A DNA stretch of 64,000 nt from Struthio camelus. Lineage: Eukaryota > Chordata > Aves > Struthioniformes > Struthionidae. Below, in pieces: positions 24,953 through 37,008 of the stretch. The first letter of the stretch is position 1. Each line of letters begins with the position of its first letter. The stretch lies in NCBI RefSeq assembly GCF_040807025.1, contig NC_090943.1, positions 3,334,356 through 3,398,355 of the forward strand. The letters are read 5' to 3'. Below the pieces are notes generated by a model that saw only the letters and a list, made by a program, of their open reading frames with translations, did not search any database and was not told where the DNA came from. A program made the translations under genes and the position numbers.

Positions 24953-25769
24953 AGCTTTGTACGAGCCACCCTCGCCTTTTCGCAGAGACGCTAACTCACA
25001 AAGTTCAGTTCAAATTCAAATCTCACATCATTTCCCGGTGATGAGGTCTGAAAGGTAACACAAAAAATGTGAACTCGAGCCATGTGTCAGTCACTGGGTG
25101 AAGCTGCCTGGATATTTCCCTTCCGAAGGCCCGCTACTTGCCCGTAGCAAAAGGTCGTATTTGCTAGCTTCCTACGCACTTGCTTGGCAAATGCCACTTG
25201 CACTCTGGGACGGGGGCGACTCTGCTCACCTCCAGCCAGCTGAAGAAGCTGCACTGTTAAAACCCTACAACACCTCTGGGAGGGTCCAGCTCGCAGGGCA
25301 TCCTAGTAATTTACTCCTACCCCTGCAGTCACACGTGCACCACATGGTAAAGGGCAAGACCAGGATGGCAGCAAACTTGCAAGTAGGGTGTTTTTCACAC
25401 CAGTGGCTGGCTGTTACTTTGCCAGTGACTCAGGTGTGATATGTCTGCTTGATGTTTTGCAGCTTGGCTAGTTTGCAAATTGCTTGGCCACGCTTCCGCC
25501 TGAGCCATACAGGCAGGTCCCACAATGCTCACACTTGGCCTTTTACCATCTGTAGCATGGTAAAGCTCATACCCAAGAAAATGATGCAGAGGTGGAGATC
25601 CAGCTCCAGGCCCCAGTTATCAGATACCTGCCTGCTTGGCTGCTTTCTTCTCCTCTTAAGACCATCCTGTTGCTGTGCAAAGCCAAGCTTTGCTTTGACA
25701 TGCCCTGAGAAATGCCACAGAAGAAAGTGAAAAACACAATATTCTGGAGATGAAAAGCGCTCGCACGGT

Positions 25770-25910
25770 TCAGGGCCTTAGTGAGGGCATAGAAAGTTTG
25801 GGTTCAAATTCTGTTTGTGCCACGGGCTTTCTGCATGACTTTGGGTGAGCTGGTAATTTCCTTGGCAGATGATTCATTTCACTTATTGTGAGGGAGCGAG
25901 AGTCAGCTTG
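25770..25910 (+). mobile_element. MIR-like SINE remnant
   Basis: The order GGGTTCAAATTCTG (a tRNA B-box remnant), TTTGTGCCAC, GCATGACTTTGGGTGAGCTGG and TTTCCTTGGCAGATGATTC follows the MIR consensus (gggttcgaatcc, ctctgccac, gtgaccttgggcaagt, tttcctcatctgtaa). It is diverged but collinear over more than 100 bp. Confidence 0.5.
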
Positions 25911-25919
25911 CATATTACA

Positions 25920-26280
25920 GCACCTAGATTTAGGTGTCTACATGCAGAGGCACAACTCAGTCTCAACACCTAGTACCATCTGTAATACTCTACAAGATCC
26001 CCCACTGGCCTCCAGCTGCCGTCCCCTGTGAGTGCAGGTCTCCCCAGGCTCACACGGGTGTCTTGAATGGCCTAGGGGTGTCTCAGATAGCACTTGAGAC
26101 CTACACTTAGGCAACTGAGTTGAGCCTCAGAGTCTCCATGTAAGTGGACATCTGGGCTCCCATTATAATCAGTGGAGATTTGGTCCGTGGTGACTGCAAA
26201 GCTGTTCAGCCAGACACGGGCAGGTGTCTATAAGTCAGCTGAACTGTAGATTTCTCCATGAGTTGTTGCACACCAGCCAA
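25920..26280. repeat. Copy of an unclassified old interspersed repeat
   Basis: The stretch contains GATTTAGGTGTCTACATG, AGACCTACACTTAGGCA, ATCAGTGGAGATTTGG and GGTGTCTATAAGTCAGCTGAA. Similar phrases occur at several other places in the window (about 42005-42060, 44880-45070, 58770-59290, 60860-61040), which suggests an old dispersed repeat family. I cannot assign it to a named family from sequence alone. Confidence 0.4.
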
Positions 26281-26827
26281 GCTGCGGGTATCATCCGTGA
26301 CTGTCTCCTGCTCTCACCGGCTGTGCGGTAGAGCAAACCGAACTGAAGTTGTTAAATGAGGCTTGGCTACCATGGTGTTTGCAGCAGTTACGGAGCACAT
26401 GGGCAGGTCCATAAGTGCCAGGCTAACTTACACGTCCTTGTCGGATGCCCTGAGTTTTGACCTAGAATGGAGAAGCCAGTTTTGACTTTGGAAGGAGCCA
26501 CAAAACGGACTCGCTGTGTGTTCTGCCTTGGCATCCTTCCCTGCCTGCCAGGGAGGTTATGGGAGTCCTGATCACTAATTTCCAGTTTCCTTTCAGGCCT
26601 GTCCTTCGTCTTCTGGCTTGGGTGGCTCAGTGCCGGGTTTCTGAGGGCGAGCTGTCAGGAACACGTTCTGGCATGTGCACTGCAGACGCTGGACACTAGG
26701 GCCTGTTTCTTTGCGTTGCTCAGAAACAGTCATACCACAACAGCAGACCGTGTGCAGAGTCACAGGCCGGATAGTTTGCCTGGGAGCATTTGTCCAAGCT
26801 TCTTATTTTTGCATGGAACTAGCTCTG

Positions 26828-26892
26828 TGAGTGTGTGTGCGCGCGTGCGCCTGGAGAAAGGGATCAGTGTATATATATGTGTGTATATATGC
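26828..26892. repeat. TG/CG and TA/TG microsatellites
   Basis: A GTGTGTGTGCGCGCGTGCGC tract (26829-26850) is followed by a TATATATATGTGTGTATATA tract (about 26869-26890). The alternating purine-pyrimidine CG/TG run has Z-DNA potential. Confidence 0.85.
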
Positions 26893-27029
26893 CTACACAT
26901 ACGTTAAGTATGTAATTATTTGCCAGGGACTGTTCTCTTCCAAACCAGTTCTGAGGAAATCATAATTATTTTTGTCTTTGATTATCAGTAACACCTGACT
27001 TGCCATATGGGCACCTCTGAATGTTTCAC

Positions 27030-27095
27030 AAAGGTCACAGTGCTTTTCCCCATTTTACAAACACGGAAAATGAGTCACACCTTACTGGACTGTAT
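27030..27095 (-). mobile_element. Possible MIR-like remnant (antisense)
   Basis: TTCCCCATTTTACAAACACGG followed by AAAATGAGTCACAC resembles the reverse complement of the MIR 3' portion (CCCCATTTTACAGATGAGGAAACTGAG). The match is short. Confidence 0.3.
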
Positions 27096-28312
27096 GTTGC
27101 CTCACTGCTTGATCCGTGCTCGTAGCATTAGGATGCATTGCTCTCAGCCGTGCAAAGCCATCAGTGCTTGGGAAGATCCTGCCATGGATGCAGTAGCTGC
27201 ATCTGCGAGAGCAGCCCTGACAGCTGCCCTGGTTTTGCCCCTTGCAGCAGCCCTCAAGCAGACCTGGGCAGCAACAGGAGACAAAGAAGATCAAGAAATG
27301 CACCTGCAGCTATATAATCTCCTACTCGCACTCTCTGCTGTGCTCAGAAGCATATTCGGCTTCAGGAGATAGACATCAAACTGCAGACCTGCCCCAGATC
27401 CTCAACAGTGTTGGGGCTGGCCAGCAATGGCCAAGCCCCCTTTATCTTTCAGTTCTGGTAGCCATTGTGCTCTCAAAATGTGGACAATCCAGGACGTGCA
27501 GGTGTTGGCATGAATCAGGAATACCTTTCCTGAAGGCAAGATCTCTGGGGCAAGGAGAGATCTTCAGCTGCATGTGTACAGCTACAATACATGTAAACTC
27601 CACCTATGTTAGGAAATAAAATAGAGCTAGAGGTCGGGATCCAGTGCTACCTCACAACCATCCATATTTTCATCGTTAGTACCTTCCCCAGACAGTTTCA
27701 GCCTGTGCTGGAAGACCATGTCAACACACAGTCCAAGAGACTGCCTGGGCCAGGAGCCAGTTTGGGGCAGCCACCCTGTTTAGAATGGGGAGACCAGGTA
27801 TATGGACGTGCTTTGTGCCGCACTGCTTATCTCAGATGAAGATAACATGCTCCAGTTTGTTTTATTTAGTAGCACAGATATTGCCACGAGGTCCCAGCTC
27901 AAACTCAGGTTGTTGGGCCTGTCGCAAATGGGGGCAGCATCGTGGCCAACCTGGCATACATAAATTCAAAATGAGGCATGACATTTTTCAGGCACTGCAG
28001 GAGTTTTCGTGTGACGTGGCGGCTCCGCGGTGGAGATGAATTTTCTCAGACCCTCTCAAACCTCCTGGGTGCAAGGTTCACCCCAGATTCCTCCTGCATT
28101 TCATTCTCCATCGCCCCACTCCTTTCTTCTGCTCTGTTTCAGTTGTTGCTCCAGCCAAATGCCGAGCGGACAGGAAGCGATCTGCTTCTTCACCCTTGCC
28201 TTGCAGAGCCTGCCTGCCTGGTGTCAGGGCACCCCGTTGGGACCCTGCATGGGTGCCTGGCGGGTGGAGGAGAAGGCATAGCTGCCAGCATTCAAGGGCA
28301 TTTCGGCACCTG

Positions 28313-28341
28313 TAAGTGTGCGTGTGTGTGTGTGTGTGTGC
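28313..28341. repeat. (TG)n microsatellite
   Basis: GTAAGTGTGCGTGTGTG passes into a pure TG tract to about 28341. A long antisense open frame across it (minus 28383-28078) owes its His-Thr run to this repeat. Confidence 0.9.
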
Positions 28342-29394
28342 GAGCATGCAAACCACTCCTGGCCTGTAAATTATTGTCAGCACTCACACATATTAGGCCA
28401 TAGTTCAGGGTCTAACTAATGAAGCATCCACTCTCCAACATACCATTGCACCCCTGATTTACAAGCAGTCGCAGCACAATGCTCCCAGGACCATTCCTCC
28501 TGCAGGCTGAGAGCTGCATCAGGTTATGGGGGACCAGACATCTTCAGGCGTCCCTGTGGGAGTGAGGAAATGCAGCTTTGTCACATTTGGATGCCTCGCA
28601 CAGGGAAGATGCTGGTGCTGCTGGTGCTGCAGCTCCACCAACAGCTGCGTATGTGGGGTTAAGAGCAGCTTCATGTCCCTTGGGAGTGGGGAAAAGTGTC
28701 CACTTCCCTCTGGGGACTTGGCCCTCAAGACCTTCATAGACAGTATGAGAGGAAGTATAAGGGAAATGACCATGGTTAGGTAACGGGCCGTTGTCGGAAT
28801 AAGACCTATCTGCTGCGAGGCCTGTTGTCTCCATACCTTTTCCTCGTCAGGTTTTGTCATCTTAGCCATGTTCTGGTATCACTGTGGACCCATGGGGCAG
28901 AGGAGAGCCGGGTGTGACTTCCCCAGCTATCTGGAGTCACTGTGATGGCATGACCATCAAAGAAGTTATAGCGTGCACCTGCGGTGTCTGCCAAGACCGA
29001 GTCCAAAATATTTCTCAGCACCTGCTTGACCAAGACTACGTGACTGTGCTCACGTTGTTGTGATTAGTGTGTGTAAGCCATGGGCAAAACACAGTGCGCC
29101 ATGGTCCATCAGCCGTATGCTGAGAGTCTTGTCTGTGTTATCTGCCGAGAGACTTTGCGTTTCTTAAGCACAGTGTTGATTCTTTAATGAGAGCTGGAGC
29201 AAGACAAACAGCAATGTGGGTGGAAAACACAAAGATCACCATGTTCACCTTGCATAAGCCTCTCTTAATCCCCTTCTTAACCTTTTTATCAGCCTAGGTC
29301 TTGCCTCTGCTCTATCCCTGCATTCTTTCTGCATCCCACTTCCAGGCCAAAAAGCATCTTCCATCCATCTCCCCGTATCTGTTCTCATCCTTGT

Positions 29395-29550
29395 ACTCAA
29401 CTATAGACCTCCTGAGATCCCTCCCAGCCTGAATTTTTCTGTGATTAGCAGACGGGTTTATGACAGTGTTTCCACAACACCATGGTGGTAGAAGAAAAGG
29501 ACTAGACTGGATGTCTTGCTAGGTCTGTGCCTTCCCATGTTCCCAGGATC
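29395..29550 (+). mobile_element. CR1 LINE 3'-end remnants
   Basis: ACCTCCTGAGATCCCTCCCAGCC then TGAATTTTTCTGTGATTAG (29408-29450) matches a CR1 tail (GACCTCCTGAGGTCCCTTCCAGCC, then TTCTATGATT). About 90 bp further on, GGACTAGACTGGATGTCTTG and CTTCCCATG may be part of a second, more degenerate copy. Confidence 0.5.
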
Positions 29551-31467
29551 AGTGCAGCAGTTAGGCTTGCTGCAGAGGGGAGACTGTGCACCCTTCGTTC
29601 TCTTCGCTGTGGCATGACAACAAGCAAAAGGCATTTGCAGCCTCCAAGGGCATGTTTCTGCTGGCCTATGTTGTCAGGCAGGTAAAAGCAATTCTCATCT
29701 ATCTTACCCACTTGCTTTAAATCCTTAGAAGTATGTATGGCTTGGCAAAGGTTTTCTGGCACTTTTAGTACAGGCTGGACCTAGTCCATCCTTCCTTCAG
29801 GTCTCAGCTTCAAGCAAAGCCATTCTGAAATTGGGGAGGGCTCATGCAATTGCAAGTTGCAGCAGAGTCTGGGACTGGCAGGCCAAGCTGAAAAGCACTG
29901 AAATAGGCCCGCAAGGGTAGATGCGGTTATAAGGAATGAAGGTTTAGCTGCTGAAGGGAGTCTTGATGCTGAAAGCGTCTGGCCTCACAGTCTTGGCCAG
30001 AAGCAACAGTAGGAACCTGTGAAGAGGCTGAGGGGGGAACTGGTAGGCCTTTAGTCAGGAAGCAGGAGATGGGGAGTGATGAAGAACTGAGATAATACAG
30101 TATTCACTGTGGTGCAAAGTTTGGTTGTTTTCTCCCTGAGAAGCCCTAGATTTGGACTTCCAGAGAAAGAGTGGGAATAGAGTTCTTCTTATTTTTGGCA
30201 GCCAGGAAGACTCTTTTCTGCAAATGGTGGATGAGATTCATTGAAACTTCAGCTTTCCCCATCTGAAGGAGCGAAAGCAGTTTGCTCCTGCAGGAAGGGA
30301 GGGTTTCCTCAGCTGAACGTCTAACTAAATCTCTGGTGTGCTGAAGTTCGCAGAGACTTATGGCGCTGATACAGTGCCTGGTCTAGTAGGGACCCATTCC
30401 TGCATGCATATAAAAATGGTACTTGTCTTTTCTCCTCTTGTCTATGTGTGTTTGGGTGCTCTTGGGTAGGACTTGTGTCTCTGAATGCGTCTGTGCAGGA
30501 CCCCATAAAGGTCTGAGCGATGCCAGCCTGCCAATGCTACTAGTGAGAGTTAAATCGCATGAGCTGAGTAATTTAAAGTCATCCCTGCACTTAAGGATTG
30601 GCTTTCTGACAACACCTGGTGTTAGCCCTGAGGCAATACCATTCCTTCACTCTGTAGGCCATGGAGAGGTTTCCCAGATCATCTTGTCCATCTGAACTCT
30701 CTTTTCTGATGGACACTGTGTGTAAACGATCTTCCTTGGTGACACTGTACTCCTCTGTCTTCCTGTGATTTCCGAATAACACAGGTGAGCATGAGGTCTA
30801 GGCCATGAGCGGTTTCGAGGCTGGAAATAAAAACACTTTTGCAAGCGTGACTGGCAGTATCCTTGTAAAAATATAGGACTAATACTCACCTGTGCTGCCA
30901 GATTACGGAAGGGTGACTCAGACATACCCTAGACTAAAACTGAAACTGACTGGGCTATTCTTTGATGTTTTTTTACAAGACGTAAGCAACAAATTGAAGG
31001 TCCAGACAACAAAATCCACCCACCCATTGGCAGCTAGCAGGTCAGAGCAAGTCAGAGCACTACTCTATTCCACTCAGCCATCACATCATGTCTAAGGGCA
31101 ATTCATCAGCAGGAAAATTCTGCTGTGGGTGTCTTTATTTCTGATTTTTACATGATTTATCTTGAGGTCTTTGTGCCCATGGGAGGGAAAAATGTCTGTT
31201 GAAGGTGGAATAAAAGGGAAGCTCATATCTTCCTCTCTAGGCAGTGCTTCTCCATTTTCCTCACTTCTCCAGATGTGAGAGAAGTGGATTTTTCTGCCAT
31301 AGGGATGGATCACTACTGGTCCTAGATGCCAGCTGTGGAGTCCTGTGATTCCTTGTTGCATTGAGAAAGGGCATCTGACCACTTCAAAGTACCTTCAGTC
31401 ACTAAATGATTAATAAGTTAAGTTTCCAAGGGCATAGATAACTACATCATCTCATAATTCGTTTCAG

Positions 31468-31512
31468 AACTGCATACTTTTCATAACTACATACTCTTCA
31501 TAACTGCATACA
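31468..31512. repeat. 17-bp short tandem repeat (2.6 copies)
   Basis: AACTGCATACTTTTCAT, AACTACATACTCTTCAT and AACTGCATAC occur in direct succession, with three differences between the first two units. Confidence 0.85.
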
Positions 31513-32728
31513 CAGGAAACCTTCATCCTAGGCACACAGGAACCACCTCCCTGTAGGCCCTGGGAAAACTTGCTCTGGTAGACTTGAAGATAAACAAGTA
31601 GATGTGGAAATGGCCCCATCTATTGGCCACAGAACTGATCCTGAGCACAGTGACTTTCGAATCATGCTGAAATGGAAAACTGCTCATCTACCACTGGATA
31701 ACAGTCCTTAGTCTCCTGCTTCTCCCATGACCTCTGTGGGCTTCTGCAAGCATGGCATCCAGCATCTGCTGGAATAAGCACACCTGTACTGTACATCTCT
31801 AGTAGTTAACTGCAAGTGCAAAGATAAACAGCAATCAACCCTAGAATTGGCCTTATTATGCCTTGCTGAGTACGCTTATGTCAGACACGTTTCTCCTTAA
31901 GAAAGCAACCCTTTGTGATGAGGGAGTATGGGGAGAAAAAAAGAGGTGACTTTTTAATATAGCCACAAGCAAGGAATCCAGCCTGCAGCATCTGTGTGGA
32001 CTCCACAAGCTGGAGGGAAGAGGACGGGGTTAAATACATCCCAGCCATAACAGCAGTGCTACTGATCCCTGTAGGGCCTGGAATTAGCACACTGCCGACA
32101 AGACGTAGCACCGGAAAGGCCTGGAGAGGATCTGTTTGGCAAGAGCTGAGGAAAGGGGAACGGAGCAGCAGGGAGTGTCTGAAACAGCTGAAAGCTTGCA
32201 AGCGCGTGGAAATCAGTAGGAATGCCTCGCGCCTGGGGGCCGGGGAGCCGAGTGCCGGCTGAAGGGCTGGTCCGTTCCCGTCCGCCGCTCTCGCCAGCCA
32301 CCCTAGAAGTTGGCACGCAGGTTCTGTTTTGTCAGTGCAGCTTGGGAGGCTGCCAGAGATCAGCCAGGCCAGGAAAGCCCCCCATCTCCTCCCTCTCTGC
32401 CTAGCTGAAGCCTTTGGCATAACCCGGGCAACGCAGTCCCTCTCCCCAGCATTCAATGTCCTTTAGTCCATCTAGACCTGGATGCTGTCTGTAAGGAGGG
32501 TATCTGGGCTGCAAGGCATTCCTTACATAGGAAGAGATGTGGGTCTCCAGAACCTGGGCTCTGGCCAGCAGGGTATAAAGATACACCTGTGTTTTCAGTA
32601 AGTTAGCAACCCATAAGGCCCCTGGGAGCGTCTTCAGGAGCAGCTTTATCCCAGGCTTAGGAGTCTGGAAGCTCCACAGGACGTGTTGGGATGCACCTGT
32701 TCCCATAGAGCGCTCTCATGGAGAACCA

Positions 32729-32742
32729 GTGCCATCTTCTGG
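32729..32742 (-). promoter_or_regulatory. CTCF-like motif
   Basis: The minus strand reads CCAGAAGATGGCAC, one deviation from the CCASYAGRKGGCRS CTCF core. It lies about 1.35 kb from an opposite-strand CTCF-like motif at 34083. The call is motif-based only. Confidence 0.35.
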
Positions 32743-33705
32743 CAAAGAAGGACTTTCTCAAGCCTGAGCACAGGCTTAGATAAGGAACGCTCCTGCCTCA
32801 TCCAGCAAAGCAGCAGCACAGGGCCTGCAGGTCTCCAACTGATCCATGTGTGATAGTACTTTTGAGGTTGCTTCCGGCAAAGAGGAGGCAAGAGCCTCCA
32901 GAAGATGCATCAACATTGTTTGCTACACCTAGCCCTGAACTGCGACTGCATTTTGCTAGGCTCTGTGCAAATATAGAACAAAAGACTGTCCCTACATGGA
33001 AGGGCTGGAAATCCACCCCTTTTCCAAGTCCTTGCCATATTATATGATATATGTGCCATATTGTTGTAGGTCAGTTTTTGGCTTCTCAGGGACAATGTGA
33101 TGCAGAACAATGACACAGACTCACTTCAATTTTCATCCTTGCTGGATGAATTATCCAGATATGACAGGGTATAATAGTAACTTCAGTCCCGTTTTGCTAA
33201 CCCACTTCCCCACAGGGTTTTGAGAGTGAGGCGGAAATATGGGGACTGAGAAGTGACTTGGGACCATCCTGAAGTAACTAATCAATCTCATGGGATCCTG
33301 AGGTTGAATACCTGGTCAACAGATCTCTTAAATCTCAGCCCCTCCTAGCAGTGGTCCCCTCTTCAACTCCAGAAGGCAGCACTTTGAATGCATTTAAGGA
33401 CTTGAAAGGTCTGATAGATGAAACCTTTGGATGCACCTATGAGGCTCAGCTCTAACATGATCCAAAGGGATGACTGTAGGAGTGGAAAAAGTCCTTGGTA
33501 CATACAGCCTTTAATTCACCCTCTCCGTGGGGTAGGACACCTCCAGTTGGGTGCAGATAGCTACTTTGTAAACATCTACAATTAAATCTGAGCATCAGTA
33601 GCAAGTAAGCCCATACTACGATTGCAGTCCAGGGCATGGTTCGCTCATCTTGTAGGCCTCATCATGTAGGCAGACAACTACAATCAGTGAGATGAATCTC
33701 ACCTC

Positions 33706-33756
33706 AGAAATGCTCATTTCTCTCTACAGAAAGAAATGAGCATTTCTCTCTACAGA
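33706..33756. repeat. Perfect 16-bp inverted repeat overlapping a 16-bp direct repeat
   Basis: AGAAATGCTCATTTCT (33706-33721) and AGAAATGAGCATTTCT (33732-33747) are exact reverse complements separated by 10 bases. CATTTCTCTCTACAGA occurs twice in direct orientation (33715-33730 and 33741-33756, period 26). The DNA could form a strong hairpin. A tandem duplication of a nearly palindromic unit explains both symmetries. Confidence 0.9.
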
Positions 33757-34082
33757 GGGAGTCGAGGGGGGCATTCAGATGTATGCACCTGCGCTGTCAC
33801 GCCTGAAATTAGAGGAGATGAATCTCAGTCCAGCTTTCGTTGGGGTATGAGCAGCTAGTCCAAGCCCCCTTAGATGGTAGCTACTGAAGGATGTTCAGTG
33901 AAGCCCATGTTCCCTTCCCATCTGCCCAAGAAATGGCAAATCGGTGCACAATTGAGCATTTCTCCAGATGCAGCCTGAAATGAGCTTCACGTGAACCTAC
34001 ACACAGGCTTAGGGACCGTTCCCATGACCCCTTGCAATCTCCTCTGAGGAAAGTTTTCCCAGAGCTGCGAGCTGCTTCATGG

Positions 34083-34096
34083 TCACTAGATGGCAG
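34083..34096 (+). promoter_or_regulatory. CTCF-like motif
   Basis: TCACTAGATGGCAG matches 13 of 14 positions of the CTCF core CCASYAGRKGGCRS. It is the best CTCF-like match I found between the two WNT promoters, and it points toward WNT3A. Binding is inferred. Confidence 0.45.
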
Positions 34097-34599
34097 TGAC
34101 TGTTTACATTTGGCAGCTCTCAGCAGGGGAGTGGCATCCAGTGGCGAAAAGAAATCAGTGCAACTTGAAGCAAAGATCACCGAGTGAAGACATTTAGGTG
34201 GGCTTTGGGACAGACGCTGACTAGTGACACATCTGGATAAGATACCTAGTGAGAGGAAAACGCTCCTTCTTTGATGGTTAAGAGCAAGGCTGGATCAACG
34301 CATCAGTGCAAGTCAGAGCTGGAGGCTTTGTGCTCCTTCCCCACCTCTGACCACGGATACCACCAATGGAAGCAATAGCACTGGACTGCTGGCCCACTTA
34401 GTGCTTGTGTTAGGAGTCACTAGAGTCTAGATGGACTTCACTTTGCTTCGGCACAAGACGTTGTGATCCTGTCAGTAGTTTAGACCTTGAATGTGGACCT
34501 TTAGACCTCCCTGTCTGACCCAGAAGCTCTGACGGTGGATGAAATGGAGTGGCCCAAGCTCGTTCAGTCTTTCTGTGGCACAGGAGACACAAGCTTGGC

Positions 34600-34650
34600 A
34601 ATACTGTTTCCTTGAGGGTCACAGGTTCAAATCCCCAACACGGAGGTCTA
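34600..34650 (+). mobile_element. Possible tRNA-derived SINE remnant
   Basis: GGGTCACAGGTTCAAATCCCC contains a good tRNA B-box (GGTTCAAATCC), but no matching A-box or cloverleaf can be built around it. A decayed tRNA-derived SINE is more likely than a tRNA gene. Confidence 0.25.
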
Positions 34651-35974
34651 ACCTCTGGGCTGCTCTCTGTCCACTGCAGGAATCATATCCAGAGCCACAG
34701 ATGTGTAAAACCTATCCAGGAAATCACCCATCTGTTCTCTTGCATTAACAACAAGGGAGGTAGCAGCTCCCGGATTATTTTGCTGACGATCCTTTTTCCT
34801 CTATAAATCTCACATGTTTAGTCATTTTCTGGACAGGCTTCTGGCTAATAGTTTGGGAACCACTGACTAAACTATTGCAATACTGTTGTAGACCCTAAGG
34901 GTAAGATGCCCTCGAAGCCCAAGGGCAAGGTTTGCAATGCACCATTCGCCAGCGGAACTCACTGCTGCAAAATACTGAGGCAAGACAACTGGCAGTAATT
35001 TAATTCAATACCAAAATGAGTTACACATTCTCTTCATATCAAGAGCACAGGAAGTGTAACAGCAAATGCCAAAAAAAAAGGGAAAAAAAGCATTTTGACA
35101 AGGAGAAAAGCCCTCTCATTCCAGGGCAGAAAGCAACCTGTGAGGAATCCTGCAACAATCTCCCACAAAATCGTTCCCTAGGAGAGCCCTTAATTGAGCA
35201 CAGTTTGCACTTGGCTATGAAATCAGATGATAGGCAACTAATCTGATCAGTTATGGTTAGCCCAATGGTTACATTCTCGCCACTTATGTTTATCTCTTGA
35301 GGTATAAAAGCCTCAGGTGACACAAGAAAACCTTTGAGAATCTGGGTCTTGGGACATGGAGGCACCTACCTCTCCTTGGTTAACCACCACTTTGACGTCT
35401 TTGAAGAGCTGGGTCTCAGACACTAAAGCAACATCAGATCACGGGGCTTTGCCTTTCTATTTGAATACGAAGCATCGGTGAAGACTGTGCATGTCACCTC
35501 CTGGGTTTGTCCTTGGCCCTGTGGCTATCATAGCTCCTTCCAGCTCTACAAGGAGTGGCTTTCCTCAGCAACCACAAATGGGCATCACAGCGCCTGTTAA
35601 AGTGCAAAGGGCTGGAAGAAGAGATGTTGTCCACAATGTTGTCCAAAGAGTCCTGAGGGGTGGAGGGGAGGTGGGGAAGGAAGGGGGCTGCTCTCAATGG
35701 GCAGCACTGCCCTCTCCTCTTCCGGGGGAGTGCTGTAAGCCCAGTGATCCCGTGGTAGTGGCCAATGCCATGTGGAGAACACTCAGGGAACGAAAAGAGT
35801 ATCTTCAAAATATTCTTTTTTTGGACATTAACAAAACATTTATTCCATTGTCTATTTTGTTGTTGAAAACCCTAAGATAGCTGGAATTTTTGAAAAATCA
35901 TCAAAATCCAAATTGTGGTTACAAAAACACTCTTATGTTGTTTCACAGAGCAAGGCCTTAATGGTGGCCTGAAC

Positions 35975-36119
35975 CGGAGATACTCTGTCACTGGAGATAT
36001 TCAAAGCCATCTGGACACAGTCCTGGGCAGGTGAGCTAGGTGACCCTGCTTGAGCAGAGGGGGTTGGACTAGACAATATCTAAAAGGCCCCTTCCAACCT
36101 CAACCATTCTGTGACTTTT
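35975..36119 (+). mobile_element. Avian CR1 LINE 3' end (5'-truncated)
   Basis: GGAGATATTCAAAGCCATCTGG, GACACAGTCCTGGGCAG, GTGACCCTGCTTGAGCAG, GGGGTTGGACTAGACAATAT and CCCCTTCCAACCTCAACC then ATTCTGTGA follow the chicken-type CR1 3' end almost word for word, with the usual ATTCTGTG tail. As is typical for CR1, only the last part of the element is present and no reverse transcriptase remains. It is the clearest evidence in the window that the host is a bird. Confidence 0.9.
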
Positions 36120-36669
36120 AGGGCCTGCCCTAATGACAAAGAGAAAAATTGCTTTTTCACAAGATGTGTCTCAAGGTGATTTTTCAAGATAATGCTACAT
36201 TTTCCTGTCCAAAACTGAGCAAATAATAAAATTCTTAAAAACAAAGTAGCTTCACAATTTCTGGAAACCAGGTGCAATGGAAGCCAAGGTTTAAAAACCT
36301 CAAGAGAGCTCTAGGGAGGCACCAAAACAGAGACTCCAAGCCACGTTGAAGGTATTGTGACAGCATTTCTCCAGCGCTTAATCTGGAATCATTGACTTAT
36401 CAGTACATAAAACTGCTTCTTCATTTGTGCTGGGAATCCTGCTAGATGCCAATGAGTTCCTCAGCTTAATCATTAGCTATATGTATATAAGTGTCTGCTT
36501 TTACCATTTTTAATTTTGCTGCTTTTAATTCCATTGGGCTGGTATCATGAGTCAGAACAAATTATCGCTTCTTGACTGATTCCTGTCTTGTTCATTTTGT
36601 TGTGCATCTCTTACTCACCACCTCTTCACAATGAAACCCTGATATTTGTAATTTGCTCCTCCTCCTCCC

Positions 36670-36692
36670 TTTTTTTTTTCTTTTTTTTTTTT
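36670..36692. repeat. Poly-T tract
   Basis: A 23-base tract, all T except one C. No element body with a matching tail was recognised next to it. Confidence 0.9.
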
Positions 36693-36954
36693 CTTGACAG
36701 AGGGTGACTAGAACTGAACACAGTTTTAATTTTCAGGTGATGGTACTCCCAGCGCTATTTTCCCTTTCTTCCTAAATATACTCTGACCCCCTTTCTCTTT
36801 TTTTTTAGATCATTCCTGCACAGGCAGCTCTGCAGTGAGGACAACAGCTTTTTTTGAGGTGGTTGCAGTCGATGGAGAGCCTCTGCATTTTGTGATGAGC
36901 AACCTCGGTTCTGCAGAAGCAATGTCACCTGCTACTTGCACGGGGAGGCATCAG

Positions 36955-37008
36955 CCAATCTGCTACCTAATTGCCTAATTTGCTCGATGCTAATCAAAGC
37001 CCTAATTA
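36955..37008. promoter_or_regulatory. Homeodomain / TCF-LEF motif cluster
   Basis: In 54 bases there are a CCAAT (36955-36959), TAATTG (36968-36973), TAATTT (36976-36981), TAATCAAAG (36991-36999, a homeodomain core overlapping the TCF/LEF site ATCAAAG) and a palindromic TAATTA (37003-37008). This density of TAAT cores with a WNT-responsive site is typical of developmental enhancers. Enhancer activity is inference. Confidence 0.4.

Larger units (their letters stand above)
24953..35974. other. Intergenic region, middle part; no gene seen
   Basis: About 11 kb without a recognisable gene. It contains MIR-like and CR1 remnants, a copy of an unclassified old repeat (25920-26280), TG/TA microsatellites, a 17-bp tandem repeat, a perfect 16-bp inverted repeat and two CTCF-like motifs. 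The longest open frame (minus 32456-31881, 191 codons) has no features I recognise. Confidence 0.7.

Noticed and set aside
339..25439. T-box octamers (TCACACCT at 339 and 455, AGGTGTGA at 25432) as WNT3A/Brachyury elements
   Set aside because: Three 8-base hits in 64 kb are about what chance predicts, and they are not clustered near the WNT3A promoter.
31881..32456. 191-codon minus-strand open frame in the intergenic region
   Set aside because: No known domain, and an overlapping open frame on the same strand. I see no supporting promoter or splice context.
34610..34640. tRNA gene suggested by a B-box (GGTTCAAATCC)
   Set aside because: No A-box at the right distance and no acceptor stem can be paired. 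More likely a SINE relic.
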